Origin: Phylloscopus collybita
Taxonomy: Eukaryota > Chordata > Aves > Passeriformes > Phylloscopidae
Length of the DNA stretch: 64,000 nt
Assembly (NCBI GenBank): GCA_027886175.1
Contig: JAJNNQ010000009.1
Coordinates: 8,166,501-8,230,500, forward strand
Reading direction: 5' to 3'
This document shows positions 49,633-63,700 of the stretch, in pieces. Under the pieces are notes generated by a model. The model ran no database searches. It had not been told where the DNA came from and saw only the letters and a list, made by a program, of their open reading frames with translations. Position numbers and translations under genes: made by a program. Position 1 is the stretch's first letter; each line of letters begins with the position of its first letter.

Positions 49633-50207
49633 TGTGTATGAAATATTGAAAAGCTGCACATTATCCTGCTTTTCTCTTAATCTCTAATGGCACTGATGAA
49701 ATAAAAAGTTCTTGTTCTATTTATTCCTTTCAAAAGTATGCTTTACTGATTACATAATTTTGCAACATATTTAGATGCATTTATGCATTGCTCTCATAGC
49801 AAGATGTGGAATTGATGTAAATACAAGATCCAAAAGACCTCCTTCTCTGTCTAGTATTTCAGCTACTCATGGACGTATTTGAATTATTTGAATGAAAAAT
49901 AAATGTATCTAAGTGATATTTGCACCATGGTGCAGTCCTACAGCTTCTTTGCTGTAAGTAAGTAATACATTAATAAATGCAAAAAAAGAGAAAACTGATG
50001 AAGAGCCTGTTGCATTTCATGTTTATGAATGTTAACAAACATTGTGTGTAGGAGATGAGAAACAGACTGCAAAAAGCCTGCTCTACTCACTAAAGTAGAA
50101 AAAAAAAATAAAAAAAAGCAAGCACACTTGCAGAAACTCAGTCAATTTATAGCAAGCAAATGGAATCTGCTTGAAACGTTGTTTATGTAGACTTTTTCTG
50201 TGATCCT

Positions 50208-50268
50208 TGCAGAGGGGTTGGACCAGACAACTTTTAAAAGGTCCCTTCCAACTCAAACTGTTCTACAG
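50208..50268 (+). mobile_element. Very short CR1 LINE 3' end
   Basis: Only the last ~60 bp of CR1 remain: TGCAGAGGGGTTGGACCAGA, then AGGTCCCTTCCAACTC and AACTGTTCTACAG in place of AACCATTCTATG. This is a typical extreme 5' truncation. Confidence 0.85.
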
Positions 50269-53200
50269 TTATTACACAGAAGCAGGACCTGTCAATTAAG
50301 CACTCTTTCCTTTCCCCTATTAAGAAAAGATAATACAAAACCATGAAAGTCTGGCTCAGGTACAGTCCCAATGCACACAGCAAGGTTTGACCATACAGGA
50401 GCTCTGTGCAGATGTGCCAGCACTGCTCTCCCTCCGCAGGGCCCTGTACCATTGCAGTGTCCTGGTGCTGCTTCCTCCAGGCTCCCAGGGGCATTGCCAC
50501 GTCCCAGTACCTCCACAGCAGCATTCCTGCTCCCAGCTCTGCAGCACCTGACGCTCCAATTACCTGTGTTATGAAGCTCCCACTCTGTGAGTGGGTGGAC
50601 TTCAACACTGAGGAGAGAAAGTCGTGCGTGTTGGGAAAGTTTCAGCGCTCCCCGTGAGCCCTTCCTGTGAGAAGGCGCGTACTATTTAAACATCAGACAG
50701 TAATAGCAGGGAGATGTTCCATGTGCAAAATGCCACCAGAAGTCAGGGTCTATTTTGGAGTAAAGAAATTATGGGTTGTCTTCACCAGGTAGACAAAGAC
50801 AAATTCTTACAGCTCCACTAAGCCCAAAATATGCATTCAGAAATTAAAATGATATTGTCCTGGAAAGCAGCTCAGCACTGACGACTTTGAAAGGCTTTGC
50901 CCCTCAGATAATGCTGAACCACTCAAGTTTGGAGGAGATAAAGCAAAACTAAATAAGGAAATAGAACAAGTCTTTCTCTCAGTTCAGTAAAACTTAAGTG
51001 GCAGCATATTTTCCAAGTTTTTTGCATTAAACAGTCAAAGCATTATTTGCTGCTGATATTAAAGCTACCTGAATGCAAATGAGGAACAACATAATCTTAT
51101 GCCATTTTTCTATGTTTTTATTTTTTTGTGGGAAAAAAACCTGCTTTGAATAAAATTTCACAGTTAATCTATTCTGTAAACACAGCTGGTCAGAAATAGA
51201 TTAAATACATTACACAAATATTTTCAGACTGATTCTCCTTCCAGGTTGTGGTTTAGCAACTTCTCGCACGTCCTTCAACAGCCAGAGGCTGACAGGCACT
51301 CTCTGGTTTTTCCAGTGGGTCTATAGGTGAGTACAGGAAAAGGTGGTTCAAAATGCCCTCTGAGGACAGCAGATTACTGTATAACAATTCTCTCCAACAG
51401 AACAGAGCTAAGCAATGTCCATTAGCTTCTAGCTTTCTCTTTCTTGCCATGTGTTATATGTGAAGTTCATGTGTATCTCAAAGACCCAAATAAAGGACAA
51501 CTGGTATTTTTAGGCTGAGTATCAAACCCCAAACCAATTAGTTGTATAAACAGACTAGCTTAGCTTTATTTCATGAAGCAGAATAGTAAAACTTAAATAT
51601 ATTTCCTGTCATAAAAAATGACCTTTCAGATTGCAATGCTGCGTTTTGAACACACTGTGAGAGATTGAACAAGACAGTACAATTATTTACACTACAACTT
51701 TTTTACTTATTACTTCAATATTAGAACGTGGATGTAAATGCTTCATCTGCATTTAAAATAATTTACTCTGGGGTTTTGATGACTCTAAATGCAAATTCAA
51801 GTCAATCACAATGCGTGGGGTTTAGATGAAGTAGGAAAATCATTGTTGCGAATTGGTGTAGGATACAATATTCCTTGTCATGAGCTTTAACACTCTCTCT
51901 GTACTCACCACCTCCCGGGACTCACAAAATCCTCAGGCATCTGTTAATCCTGACTGATCCATACTTTTATGCTAGTGGATATCTGTACTGCAAGGAGCTC
52001 TTGAGGTGAGTACTACAGCTCACCCTCCCTGCTCCATGCACGCAGAATGAATCCATAGATTTTGCAAAAGCCTGGAGTGGGCTCAGCACAAGAAAGCCAA
52101 GTTATGAATGTCACACTTCAGAGTCACTTTCAGCGCACCAAGGCAACTTGTTAAAGAGCCAATGATGAAAGTAACACCTGATCAATACTCAGTAGGGAAG
52201 CCTTGTTATGGCAGTTTTTATAGACATGGGCAAATTTTCTTTGACATTCTCTTTGTATGTGTGCTGTAATGCCTCTTGGTTCAAAAACCCCTTTTTATTA
52301 GGAATAACAAAGGAAGAGATCAGCCATTTTCTAAGCATCTTAAAACTATTCACTAGCAGCATGGTAAGTTTTTCTCCCATGTGCTCAGGATCCAATTACA
52401 TCTCCCTCAGTTAACATGAGCCCTTTGAATATACATACATGGCATGCTCTTGCTGCAATGCTTTTGAGGGCTGGTTTTGAACAATGAAGTGTTTACAGTA
52501 TATTGCTTAGAACTGTCTGAGATTATTTTGATGGATGTTTACTCGAATTTGAGAAGACAATTGGAAAGAATCCAGCTGAAACAAATAAATATAAGCTTCT
52601 TTAAATGCATAGCTCCAAATTCAGTTTCAAGACTGAGATGTTTCTGAAACATGTGCACACACCCACTCACCCTTAAAGCGACGTTAATAAGCACCTCTAT
52701 CCCAGCTGACAGCAGCCAAACAGTCTCAATTGCAAACCACCCCCAATTATATTAACAGAAACATGAGTAATCCATACCAAGGAATGAATATGAGTCAGTA
52801 ACGATGTGAAATTATACAGTGCCTCCCTAAAATAGTGACCTTTAGTTCACAAACTAAGTTTGCTATCTCCATTATAATTTTGTTTTAAATCCACAGTGCT
52901 GTTGCTATAGTTTAACCTTGTCATCCAAGGCTGTGTTTGACTGACTGTCTCAGTGCTACAAAAGCCAAAGCCAGCAGATCTCTATTTTTGTCCAGAGGAC
53001 TGGATCTTACCTGACAATAACATTTCTTTACCTGGGAATCACAGATTGGGACACAGCAATGTATAAATGTCTGAAAGTAACACCTTCTCTTCTGTAATTC
53101 TCACTCACATGAATTGATTTTACTCTCACATACAAACACCATTATCCATAGCCAAGGCTGGAGAATAGTACGGTGGAGGTATCTAACAAACTACTCTATA

Positions 53201-53430
53201 GTTTGAGAATACTCTGGAGTCAGTGTCTGTGACATGCCATGCTAGAGCTAAAATCGTGTCATCTGAGCCCTTTTGTAAATCCATCAAATTCCATTTTAAA
53301 ATATCGAGGATTATAATGCCGCAAAAATGGAAAGAAGCTTCCCTGTTTATTCGTGGGACATTTGTACTTATTTCTTCTTGAAATGACATCTGAAAATACA
53401 TATGGGTCTATTCCATAGTAGTTACTGCAA

Positions 53431-53456
53431 TCTACAGGATTAATCTGTAGGATTAA
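53431..53456. repeat. 13-bp tandem duplication
   Basis: TCTACAGGATTAA is followed directly by TCTGTAGGATTAA, a two-base difference. Confidence 0.8.
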
Positions 53457-53698
53457 TGCCTCAAAATACAGTCTGGAATTCTGATTTTCTTTTCAGTGTT
53501 CCAGATCTCACAGGGAGCTATTTTTTTTTCTGTACTGTATTTCAATTGTCTACTGATTGATAAAACCTCAATTTCTTTGTTATCAGAATATTTTGCAATT
53601 GCACACAGACTAGAATTTTAGTGAAAATATCAAATAAGGTCTTTCATACTTCATGCATCCTTTTGTTAGCTGCCATTTCCCTTTTCAGTCTGTTCCTT

Positions 53699-53722
53699 GC
53701 CCCATTCAATGCCCCATTCATC
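53699..53722. repeat. 12-bp tandem duplication
   Basis: GCCCCATTCAAT is followed directly by GCCCCATTCATC. Confidence 0.78.
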
Positions 53723-55104
53723 ATGTCTCCAAAATATCTAGTGGAAGATTCTAAACTTGTTGCTCTAACCTATTTTATAAAATCATATCAAAAAGGCATA
53801 AGTAGCAAATTTTTAACATCTGCAGAAGAACATGAGTTAGTACAAATTGCAAGCAACACTGAGACTGGAGGAACACAATAATTCATTCAGACACCCCATG
53901 AATGAACAAATTTGCAATACTAGAAGTGGAATTGCTCTGAAATGCTGGATATTAAAATATCACCATGAAAGCTGTTAAAGACTTCTATAATCCCTACCAA
54001 TCCACAACCATGCCATGTGCCTACACACAGACACCCCCATATACAAATAAAACAATGAAAAGCTTTGGTATAATGGAGAAAAATAAACACCAAACCCTGT
54101 GGGAGGTGTATATGGGTAGTGCTAGGATTTATGGGATCACTCAGACTGTCTCCATAAAACATGCTGGTTTGCTCACACTCTGTGTAAGCCACAAATCACT
54201 GCTCTTCCCCCATCCTGCTCCTGAGATGGGTCTGGGTCAGTGACTGTCTTAGAAGCACACCCTGGCTGGTCCTAGCCCATTCCTCCTTCAAAGCTGCCAG
54301 GCATCACCCTGCTGTGCTGGACTGCAAGGCCATGAGGAAGCAGAGAAAGCAGCAGTTTTGGTGATGCAGAATTTGCTGCAAAATTACTAATTCATATTCC
54401 AAGTTGTATTGTATCAAAAATACTTTCAAAAATAGCCTGCTATATTAAGAAATGTCTTTACTGCACTACTGCTGAAATAATTCACAGGTCTTATCCTGCA
54501 TCTGCTGTCCCAGTATCTGAAGTTCTGCCTCTAGAAAGCTGGAAAAGTAAATACCCCTAAACTCATCTCAGTCCTTTATACTCTGCAGATGGAAAACTAA
54601 AATCACTTCTGAAAACCTGAAAAAGACATTTCATTTTGCCAAGAAATTATTCTATTAAATTCCTTTATAGATATTGTGCACTTATAGATTTTTTTGACCA
54701 GAAATTATAATGTATTACCATTCCTCTCAATAAAATGATCATTATTGTATAATAGCAATGCCTAGCATATGACTGGATGAAGGTTTTTTATTAAGAGGAT
54801 TTTTAACAGCTGACTCAATCAACATACTAATGAAATTAAAATGGCAGTCATTTCATCCAAGACTAACATGTAATTTTGTGTTAATTAGAATGAGAGGTTT
54901 CATTTTCTTTTTTCATTAAGGGTCCTAAATTCTCAATTAAAAGTTAGGTCAACTTGGGTACAACAATGCCTTATCAGTTTGAAAACTTACTAGGTTTAAA
55001 GGTATCAATGTGAAACATGAAGCATTTTCATACTTCTAAGTATCCAGGTCCCCTCTATTTCTTAGTTTTGAGGTATGTTTTTTCCTAATATTAAATTAAT
55101 TCAG

Positions 55105-55151
55105 ATAAGAGTCTACAGACAGCTTGGGTATAAGAGTCTACACTCCTGGGT
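55105..55151. repeat. Imperfect ~25-bp tandem duplication
   Basis: ATAAGAGTCTACA begins both halves (55,105 and 55,130), and each ends with TGGGT. The second copy lacks about three bases. Confidence 0.75.
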
Positions 55152-57698
55152 ATGAGTGGCATTGAATTTTGAAGCAAACTTACCACAAACTGAGAACAAA
55201 GGAGTAAGAATTTCTACTTCTGTCCCAAAGGCTGAGTTAAGTTTTTAGGTGTTATTTGGCAGACAACATTGTGGAAGCAGATAGAAAAAGGACAAGTTCT
55301 CCTCTGAAAAGTTACATTTTGTGGCTTGGATCCCACAAAGTTTAATTGCACTTTACTGAGTACATTTTATTGGATTTATTTAAGCTCTGTGAAGGACAAA
55401 GGCTACACGGCTTTTCCAGATCTACAAGCCCTCATGAGTGCCTTGCTCAGTGTAGGTAAATACCTAAATTATTTTCCTTACAGAGTATTCATGCATCTGA
55501 AGAGCTAAACAACACAGAGGTCAGCCTTTTTGACCATATTACACTCTGATTTCTGAATTCAGAGCCTATCAGAGAGCTTTTATTGGGAAACATTTTTCCT
55601 GTTTTGACCCCTTTGTTCAGAAGAACATCATAAGCAGAAGATGGCTTTCTGATGATTCTGTTTTTGACAAAAGGGAGTCTTTGCCTATTTTGGAGCTCCC
55701 TCCTTGTTCCAGAGCATGGAGAAATTCTGCTTGCTCACAGTGCTGGAGGCTCTCCCAGGCTTGATTCTGGTCCTTACTCTCATCCCTAGGAGTGAAAGAG
55801 GAAGGCAAAATGGTGTCACCTCCTCATTGTGCTACTTCTGTTCTTGAGCCACCCCTACTCCTGCCTAAAGCAGCCAAAACCAGGGGCTGGCTGCAAAACC
55901 AGCCCTCGTCCTGACACAAGACAACAAAATACTGCTTGAAATGAGAGTAGGAAACATTACAACACACTCACTACTTCCCCCAAATTATATACCACACTGA
56001 TTATGTCAACCAGATTTTTAATGATGTGGGGAACAAAAATATCAGAGTAATTTACAGCCTCCTTGAAAATCAAGGACCAGATAGGAGACAGGAGGAAGAG
56101 TCAGAGTTCTGTACAAGGAACTAACATGGATATTTCTACCTTTCGTAATGGGGTACTAGAAAAAGAGGGAAGGAGGAAGATTAAATTAATATTGTTCTTT
56201 TATCAGATTTAGATAATTTTTCCTTCTTTTGTCTTCTGGTGCATCTTCCTTCTCAAGTCTTCTACATATCATGAATCAAGATTTCCATCAGAAAAAGTCT
56301 TCTTTGGAGACAAGGAGAAATAATCTCTCGCAAAACAGGTGTCTTGTCATGCAGGGTTTAAGCAAGCGAAGGGATGGAGTTTTGCAATAGGAACTATACG
56401 AGCGCACCAGAGTTCAAAATGTCCTGACAACTGTGTTTCTCTCACTTTTAGAAAGGCCTTTAAACGATGTGAGGGTTCTGCTAACAAAGGTCAGTGAAAT
56501 GGCCTGTGAATACTCGTGTGAATCTTGCACAGAAAAATCACAGCGTGGTTGATGCAAACCTGACCTGACCCGACCTCGGGAGCTGTCACTGCTGGAGCAG
56601 GGCAGAACACAGAAAACTTTTAATTGACTCCCAATGGCTTATTGAAAGAGCCATGTCTGACCTGACAATACTGTGCTTCAGAAGGCAATCCTGCATAGTC
56701 TGCTGCAGCTCTTGGGACTATCGCAAATGAAGACTCATCCTGTAAAACAGACCCTCTCTTCAGAAAATTATTTTTATGAAATAAATCTTTGTCAAAATGC
56801 TGCCTTTAGTGGATCTGAACAGAAGGCGTTATTAAAATTCACAAGTTTTAAGAGAAAAATGAATGAAACCTGGACAAATGCAGGGGAGTGCTGATAATAA
56901 AGCTAAAGAAACTTCAGGAGAATATTCTCAGCTATGCTTGTCAGGGTAATGTTATTGATTTACTGGCTTCTCACTCTATATGAGGACCTGTATCAACACA
57001 GTGGAGGAAAGCCTTTCTGCCCAGAGCAGACAGTTTTTCGTAAGGCAAAGACCAGAAAAGATGAGGGATAAGAGAGGAACTTTAATGGTTCTCTTTTATG
57101 GCAACAGCAAAGTTTACAAGCACAGGGTATCAAAGGACCTGCAGCAAAGTCAGAAGTTGAATCCTGATTGCAAAGAGCCTTCCAGCAAGCAAGGACAGTA
57201 TGAGCCAGGGTGAAAAACTCTTTTTAAGGTATAAGAAAAAAAAATAGAAGTACTCAAAGCCCAAAAGCATCCCTTTGACCTGGTATGAAAAGGAAAGGAT
57301 GAAGGGAGTACCTCCAAAGGCGTTACAAATCCACAAAAATATGTGCAAAAATAGTAAAATGTCACCCTTCAGGAGAGTAAACACAAGGCCATGAAATTAA
57401 ATGGGAAAGTGGGACAGGAGATGATGAGAAAATAGTAGAAGTGGCAGTGGCTTAGCTAGGGACTTTACAAATATCTGTGTCAAGAAAAGGAACTTAGAGA
57501 TACAGGACACACCTGCAGCACCTGTTCCAAAGAACAGGTAAATATGCCTGTAGATAAATGTATGCTTTCCCACTTCCTAATGTCAGAGTCTATAGTTGGA
57601 TAGATGAGCAGAGAGAGCAAAGACCCAAGTGTGAGAGTAGCTGAAGACACTGCTCAGTTAAAGAGCCTAAGAATAAATACCTCTATTTTTGAGAGCTC

Positions 57699-57701
<3 letters not shown>

Positions 57702-57743
<42 letters not shown>
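57702..57743. repeat. Uninterrupted 42-bp poly(A) tract
   Basis: A pure run of 42 A. An AATAAA lies at 57,672-57,677, 24 nt before it, which is the spacing of a retroposed mRNA tail. No source gene, clear 5' boundary or target-site duplication could be recognised. It may instead be a simple A-run that expanded by slippage. Confidence 0.9.
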
Positions 57744-57744
<1 letters not shown>

Positions 57745-60700
57745 CATTAATTAGCCCACTCCAGCTGAGGGATCTAATGCAGCCACCAGCCCTCAGCTAT
57801 TTGAATTGATTTACATGGAAATGCTCCATGCTTGCATTCAAAGAGCACCTCCACACTTGGTTCTCATCAGCCCTTCAACAGCCTTATCTCAGACTTTAAC
57901 AGAATAAGCATCCTAGCTTGGGTACTTTATTAAAAGTGCAACCACAGTCCTTCATTATGTGATGACTACTGACTGACTTATGCAGGTTTTGTAGAGCTAA
58001 TATTCTACCAGTATCTTAGTACAGTATTTTAAAATTATCTCAGGTATACTTAGGGAACCCACTGCAGCTCTGACTGAAATTTAGAGCCATTTTAAGCCAG
58101 AGATAATGTTTCCAAAGGAATATTAAGCCAACTACACTTTCAAAAGCATGAAAGAAGCAGTTTGATCCCTCCTGGGAGTTTTTGGTGCTAATGCAGCTGA
58201 AGAGCCCAGCAATTGCTTTTACATTATAGGGTGCAAATCTGTGACCAGCTTCTGAGATTTGTGCATTCAGCAAGTGAAGATAAGTAATTTTGAGTTCCAC
58301 ATGTCAGACATGCTGTAGCCTTTCCCAAGAACTGTGGGATGTATCACAGAGCTTCACTTCCCTAACATATGGATTTCATTAGGAAGAGATGTGGAAGCAT
58401 ATCACTCCACCAGTACCCAGGAAGGCCAGCTGAAAGCTGTTAAATTCCAGTTTCCTTGTCCCTTACTGCATACTTTTGCATTTAATTCATGGGTGTAACC
58501 ATCTCATATTCCCAGCCCTTGTAGAGACTTCCTGTTCCAGGGTAAAGATAGGAAATACTGTGAAGAGAAAAACCAAGTGACAGTGCACTTTCCCTAGCAG
58601 ATTTGCTTAGGGAAAACATATACAAAGAAAACTTTTTTGCTACTATTTATCTTTTTTTCTGGTGGTTTTTTTATTACTAGAATTTACACCTTCTATGAGA
58701 AGCATTACCCTCACTAGTTTTCTTTGTTTCAATTTGACTCTGTAAGAAATAGAGATTCAAAAGGCCACATCTTTATGCCTCATGTTCTATGCTGTCTTTG
58801 GAAAACATGGACACAGCAACCAGGACCACCAAAGGTCGCTGCTAGTCGTGCAAATGACCTCTGCTCACACACAGAGCTGGGGCTCTGTGTCTCCAGCTGG
58901 CTCTCCTCAAGGAATCAAGGCAGCAAGACAGCTGAGGCACTGTCCTCCAAGTTCCTTCAGCACAGAATTCCTAACATACAGCAACTTATTTAACTTCAGC
59001 CTTTAGCACTGAAGAAATTCATTAACCCTTTTCTCCCGCGTAAAATCTGTATTTGAGGGGTGATTGCTATCAAAGAGGCACATTTCCAGGTGAAGAACAC
59101 TATGTACCAATACAGGTGGATAAATTTACCACCTCAGAAAGTTGAAAAGGTCCCCAAGCAGCTTTCATATGACATTCTCTTCTATTTGGCCAAACAATTT
59201 AATAAACACACATTTGCATTTCCCTTTACAGGATTTTCACTAATAAGAAAATCTTAATGACTTAAGTTTTCTGAGGCAATCCACAGACCTCAGCACCAGA
59301 ATTATATCCTGCTCCAAAAAGGAAAGCAAGTCTCTGCTGAAACTACATCAGGTAGTTCAGTAAACCCACAAAATTAAAATGGAATTAAGAGAATTATGAC
59401 TAAAGTCAATTGGGTTTTTCCAGAAACTTAGAAGCTTAACTCTTTTCAAACTTGTTTATAATTGAAGATTACAAGCTGGAAAACAATTCAGCAGTACAGG
59501 ACAATTAGTTAATCGAATAGAAATTTCTTTATCTCTTTATGAAGTTGGATATAAAGGAAAATTTCTTCTAAGTCTTTTTGTCTTAATTGTCTTTTTATTC
59601 TTCCAAACTTTCCTTTTATCTATAATCTCCTTACTTGGAATTTCAAGAGAGCATATCTTTAACCATTTTTTCCCCAGCTGCATTTAAGCTGGTTTTAAAG
59701 CTTTTACAGAATGATTTTGCCCAAATTAAACCTGAATAGCCATTCTCTCCACACTCCTATCACTTTCATTTTCATCTTGCAGAAATCTCAAAACCATTTC
59801 GACTCAACACCCTTTACAAATCCCCATGCACCTTGCAGGATGAAATAATAATACTACTATGTTAGGCCACTACTGCATTTTTATTTGTCTCCTAAATATC
59901 TTTCCTTCTAATTTCTCCTCTAATGAGATTTACAGCACTTTACCTCATTCCTGAGGGGCTAGAATATCATATACAGCCAGATCAAAGGGATTTAGTCCTG
60001 TTCCAGTCTGACAACATGCTGGCATTGCCTGTGCCCCACGTATTTTTTCTCAGTGCTTGTATTTCCCCAATGCCCAGGTTCCTTGACACAGACAAGATCC
60101 TCTCAGCCAAGAAGAAGTGTGGGCAACTCTTTTCAGAGTCTGTTCACACTAATTCATTTGCTGGTCAGGTTCCTAACAGGGCACAAGACACTTCTTTTCC
60201 CATTACAGGGCAAATCAGGGACATACTGGTCTCCAGTCAGTAGTAACATTAAAGATTGAAACCATCAAAAGTTCTTTTTCCTAATCAGTTGGTCTTTTAC
60301 CTAAAAACACCTACTTCTCCTGATTGGCATGTCAAAAGCCAGACCCTCCCATAGCTTCTCCTGTAGGAATTCTTTCTGTCAAGTCCTTGAAGGTATGTAA
60401 TTTTCAGAGGTTGATTGTAGTGAAAATTATGGGTGCTCAGTACCTTTCAGCATCTGACCTTTTTGTTGGGAATGTCAAAGGACTTTCTACTATCAGCAGA
60501 AAAACTGAATGCTGCAAAGCTGTTTTTCCACTCCTGGAGTTGCTTTGGTAAAGAGTTGTCTTCAAAATTTAAGTGTCTAGAAGTTTGTGGGCAAAAGCCT
60601 AGCATGCATTTGTTTTATGAAAAGCTTTTCTGAAGTTCCTGGCTGCACAGCACCCGTTCTGAAGAGTTGTTTGTAGGGCACCTGGTTGGCCTTGGTTTAA

Positions 60701-63700
60701 TTTACCTCTGATGCTTTCAATTGCAGGCAGCTCCCATGGCTGGCTCTTGCCCAGTTTTCCTGTTCCCCATAGAGGTGCAGGAAGTAGAGACACTGCAAAC
60801 TGTTACTTTGCTTCATATTCCAGTGGTTGAACATCTGATTTTGTCTGAGGGTTTTCTTGGCATGAAGTCCACCCTGAGCTGTACGAGGTATGTGAGCACA
60901 CACAAAAGGGCATAGAATGAGCAATTTCCTCAGTAATTGAGTGAATTGCCAAGAGATTAGGTCTGGGAGGTATAAGAAAACAAAAACACCTCACCCAAGT
61001 AAAAGGATCCTCAATGTGATCCATAATAGAGCAGTTACTCTCCCAAACCCATCACAAGCTGCTGCTTGCAGAATTGATACCCTCCAAACCTATCATTTCA
61101 AACACAGGAGACAGCTCTCTGTTAGAGTCCTTATGGTGCCAGTGGTCAACATTTACCTTTGACTAATGCAAAAATCTCTGCTGGCATTGACAAAGACTGC
61201 TATCCAAAAATGATGGCATTGTATAGCTCCAATACTTTTTAATCCAGCACATTAGATGCCCATTAAACCATAAACCTGCTCCTGAGTGCTTTCCTGGATA
61301 CAAGCCACATACAGGCCCCTATAATCAGGCTGGAAGGGCCTCATAAACACTGACTGAGTAGCCAAAGTCTGAAGACCAAGAAGTACAGTATTTCCTTTGA
61401 TTTTTTTCTATAATTAAGCTTAACTGTGTTAACATGGAGATATTAGTTGAGCTCGCATTGATTATATGGACTCACTTGACAAAACAAGTGCAACAAAAAG
61501 AAAGCTGCACAACAGGTTTTGTCCTTTGAGGGTTACCTGGTAGAATCATCCTTTACAACAGATTTAAACTGAAAAAGGACACCTATACCTTGCAAAATTT
61601 ATTTATGCTTTTCTTTTTGAAAAGATAAAGCATGAAAGAAAATGAGAGCTCCCTTGTCTGAAACAGAAGAGCTGATGGAAACACTTCTGAGATGAAAAAT
61701 GTGATTATCTTATTAATCACATTAAGCTTAATATTATTATTTCACTTCATCTGCTTTACAAAAAGCCTAGGCAAGAGACAGGGATGGTTCTCTTAGCAAC
61801 ATCAGTGCTTATCTTTATGATGTTGCAGACTCTGGGGAAGTCTGCACATTGGCAGCAGGCTTCTTAAATTGGTCAGGGCTGGCATGAGTAAGCTGGGAGA
61901 ATATAAATGAACTCTGATAGGAACGGGATATGAGAGAGAAGGAAAAACTATCAGAAAGCAGTCAGAAATTTTTCCCATAGTAGGGATCAGAGATTAGGTT
62001 AAGCACACCTGCTGATGCAATTTTCAAGCAATGGGAGTTAAGCTATGATCTCCATATCTGTTATGAGTAGTCATGAAATATGAACACACAAAAGCTAACT
62101 TTCATTCAGAGTGCAATGAAATAACAGATTGAAGAATACCAATCTGTTTTAACCGGATGAGAGTCACTCCTGACTTAGTCTGTAGTTTGGCTTTATAAGA
62201 TGTGAAAACTACCCAAGTTTTGAGCTTCAGTAACTCTCCCTAGAGCCGATTTCCAAATTAAACAACAAAATGGGGGGGGGGGGAGGGGGAAAGGAAAATA
62301 AGTTAAAAGTTAAAGAAAATGGTAACTATAGTAAGACAATGTCATCTTAAGTTGTAAATTCATGGCCAATTCAATTGTTTATGGGAAAGACAGCTTGATT
62401 TGGCTTAAGTTGCTCAGAACATATCAGGTGTTTGAAGGCCTTTCTGCCTGCCTTCTTCTTGACAGCATTATTTTTTGAGACATTTGACAACATTATGCTC
62501 ATATTCACTTTGGCTACTGACAGGTTTCCTTCACTTTGGAAAGTCCTGAGCTGGTGGGTATCCAGCACGTTGGAGGAAAGGTGAAGTGAAACCCTTGCAC
62601 CCTGTAGGCACATATTTTCATGCTGGGTGGGAGACACAAGTTCATAACTTGTCTGACAAGCATCATTGTATCAATCACCCCTTTTTTTCTTTCAGTTTCC
62701 CAGATTCCTCTACTTTAGGGTGTTTCTGCTCATCATGCAGGTAAATTGAGGCACTTTCTTCCCTCTACACACTCTGCAGTGATCTAAACCTACGTGCTGA
62801 CATCCTACAAATTGTTCCTGCATGGTTTCTGGTCCTTCCAAGTCTACAGAAAGAGCCCAGAGGATGCGAATGTTAAAGACCCAAAAGTTTAGGAAGAGAA
62901 TGTAAATATTTTCTTTTACCTGCTGCTAATAAAGATAAAAAAGTTAATCAATCTATATACAAAAGTGGGCTACAATCCAAAGAATCTGTTTTCTTCCACC
63001 CACAGCTAAGGAACAGGAAAAGGGAGGAGAGGAGGAAAAGAGAGACAAAAAACCTGTTTCAATACCCATGAGAATTATTTACATACCATTGTTACAGCTA
63101 CAATACATGGAATGGAATAAGAAATCATCAGTATATGTAACTTAAGTCTGATCTTCCTGTTGACCAAATAATTATACAGAAACATTCCCTTTCACAACAG
63201 GAGAAAATTGCCCCACTCTGTTGAAGCCTAAAGAAGGTGGCGTGGTTTAATTGCTGTTGGACAGACTCCAGATCTTGGCTAAATTGCAAAGAAAATCAAG
63301 TCTACTCTCTGCTTATGAGTGCATGTGCAGGATTTCCAATACTTCACAGGAAAATGAGAACATTATTTAAAATGTTCCCTTTGCAAGGCAGAGACCAAAT
63401 GACCCCAGAGTCAATTTATAATCACTAGTTGACTGCAGCTGAGATATGCTGATGATGTGGCTGATTAACTGAGAAAAATGAATGCTACCTTTGTTATAAT
63501 AAGGAAGTCAAATTGATCTTGTGTTACTAAGATGCATCCATTTTGCTGTCTGGCAATCAGCATTTCATTATCACAGTGAAAAATCTATTACACAGGGTGA
63601 CTACCCTGCCACCACACTCGCAGTCAGGAGGATTGGTTTTCATTCTCCCAAGTCAGAGCAGTTGAGCCCACCAGAGTATTTCTCTGGAGAGCTGTATTTA

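Larger units (their letters stand above)
39641..50207. other. Gene-free intergenic DNA around the A/C tract
   Basis: Includes the A/C tract and one CR1 3' end, listed separately. Open frames up to 127 codons (for example 46,782-47,165) are not recognisable and have the hydrophobic, AT-biased look of chance translation. Confidence 0.65.
50269..57701. other. Gene-free intergenic DNA up to the poly(A) tract
   Basis: Short slippage duplications are the only structured sequence I can support. The ~700 bp before the poly(A) run includes a 77-codon open frame (56,980-57,213) rich in Lys, Gln and Ser that I do not recognise. Confidence 0.6.
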
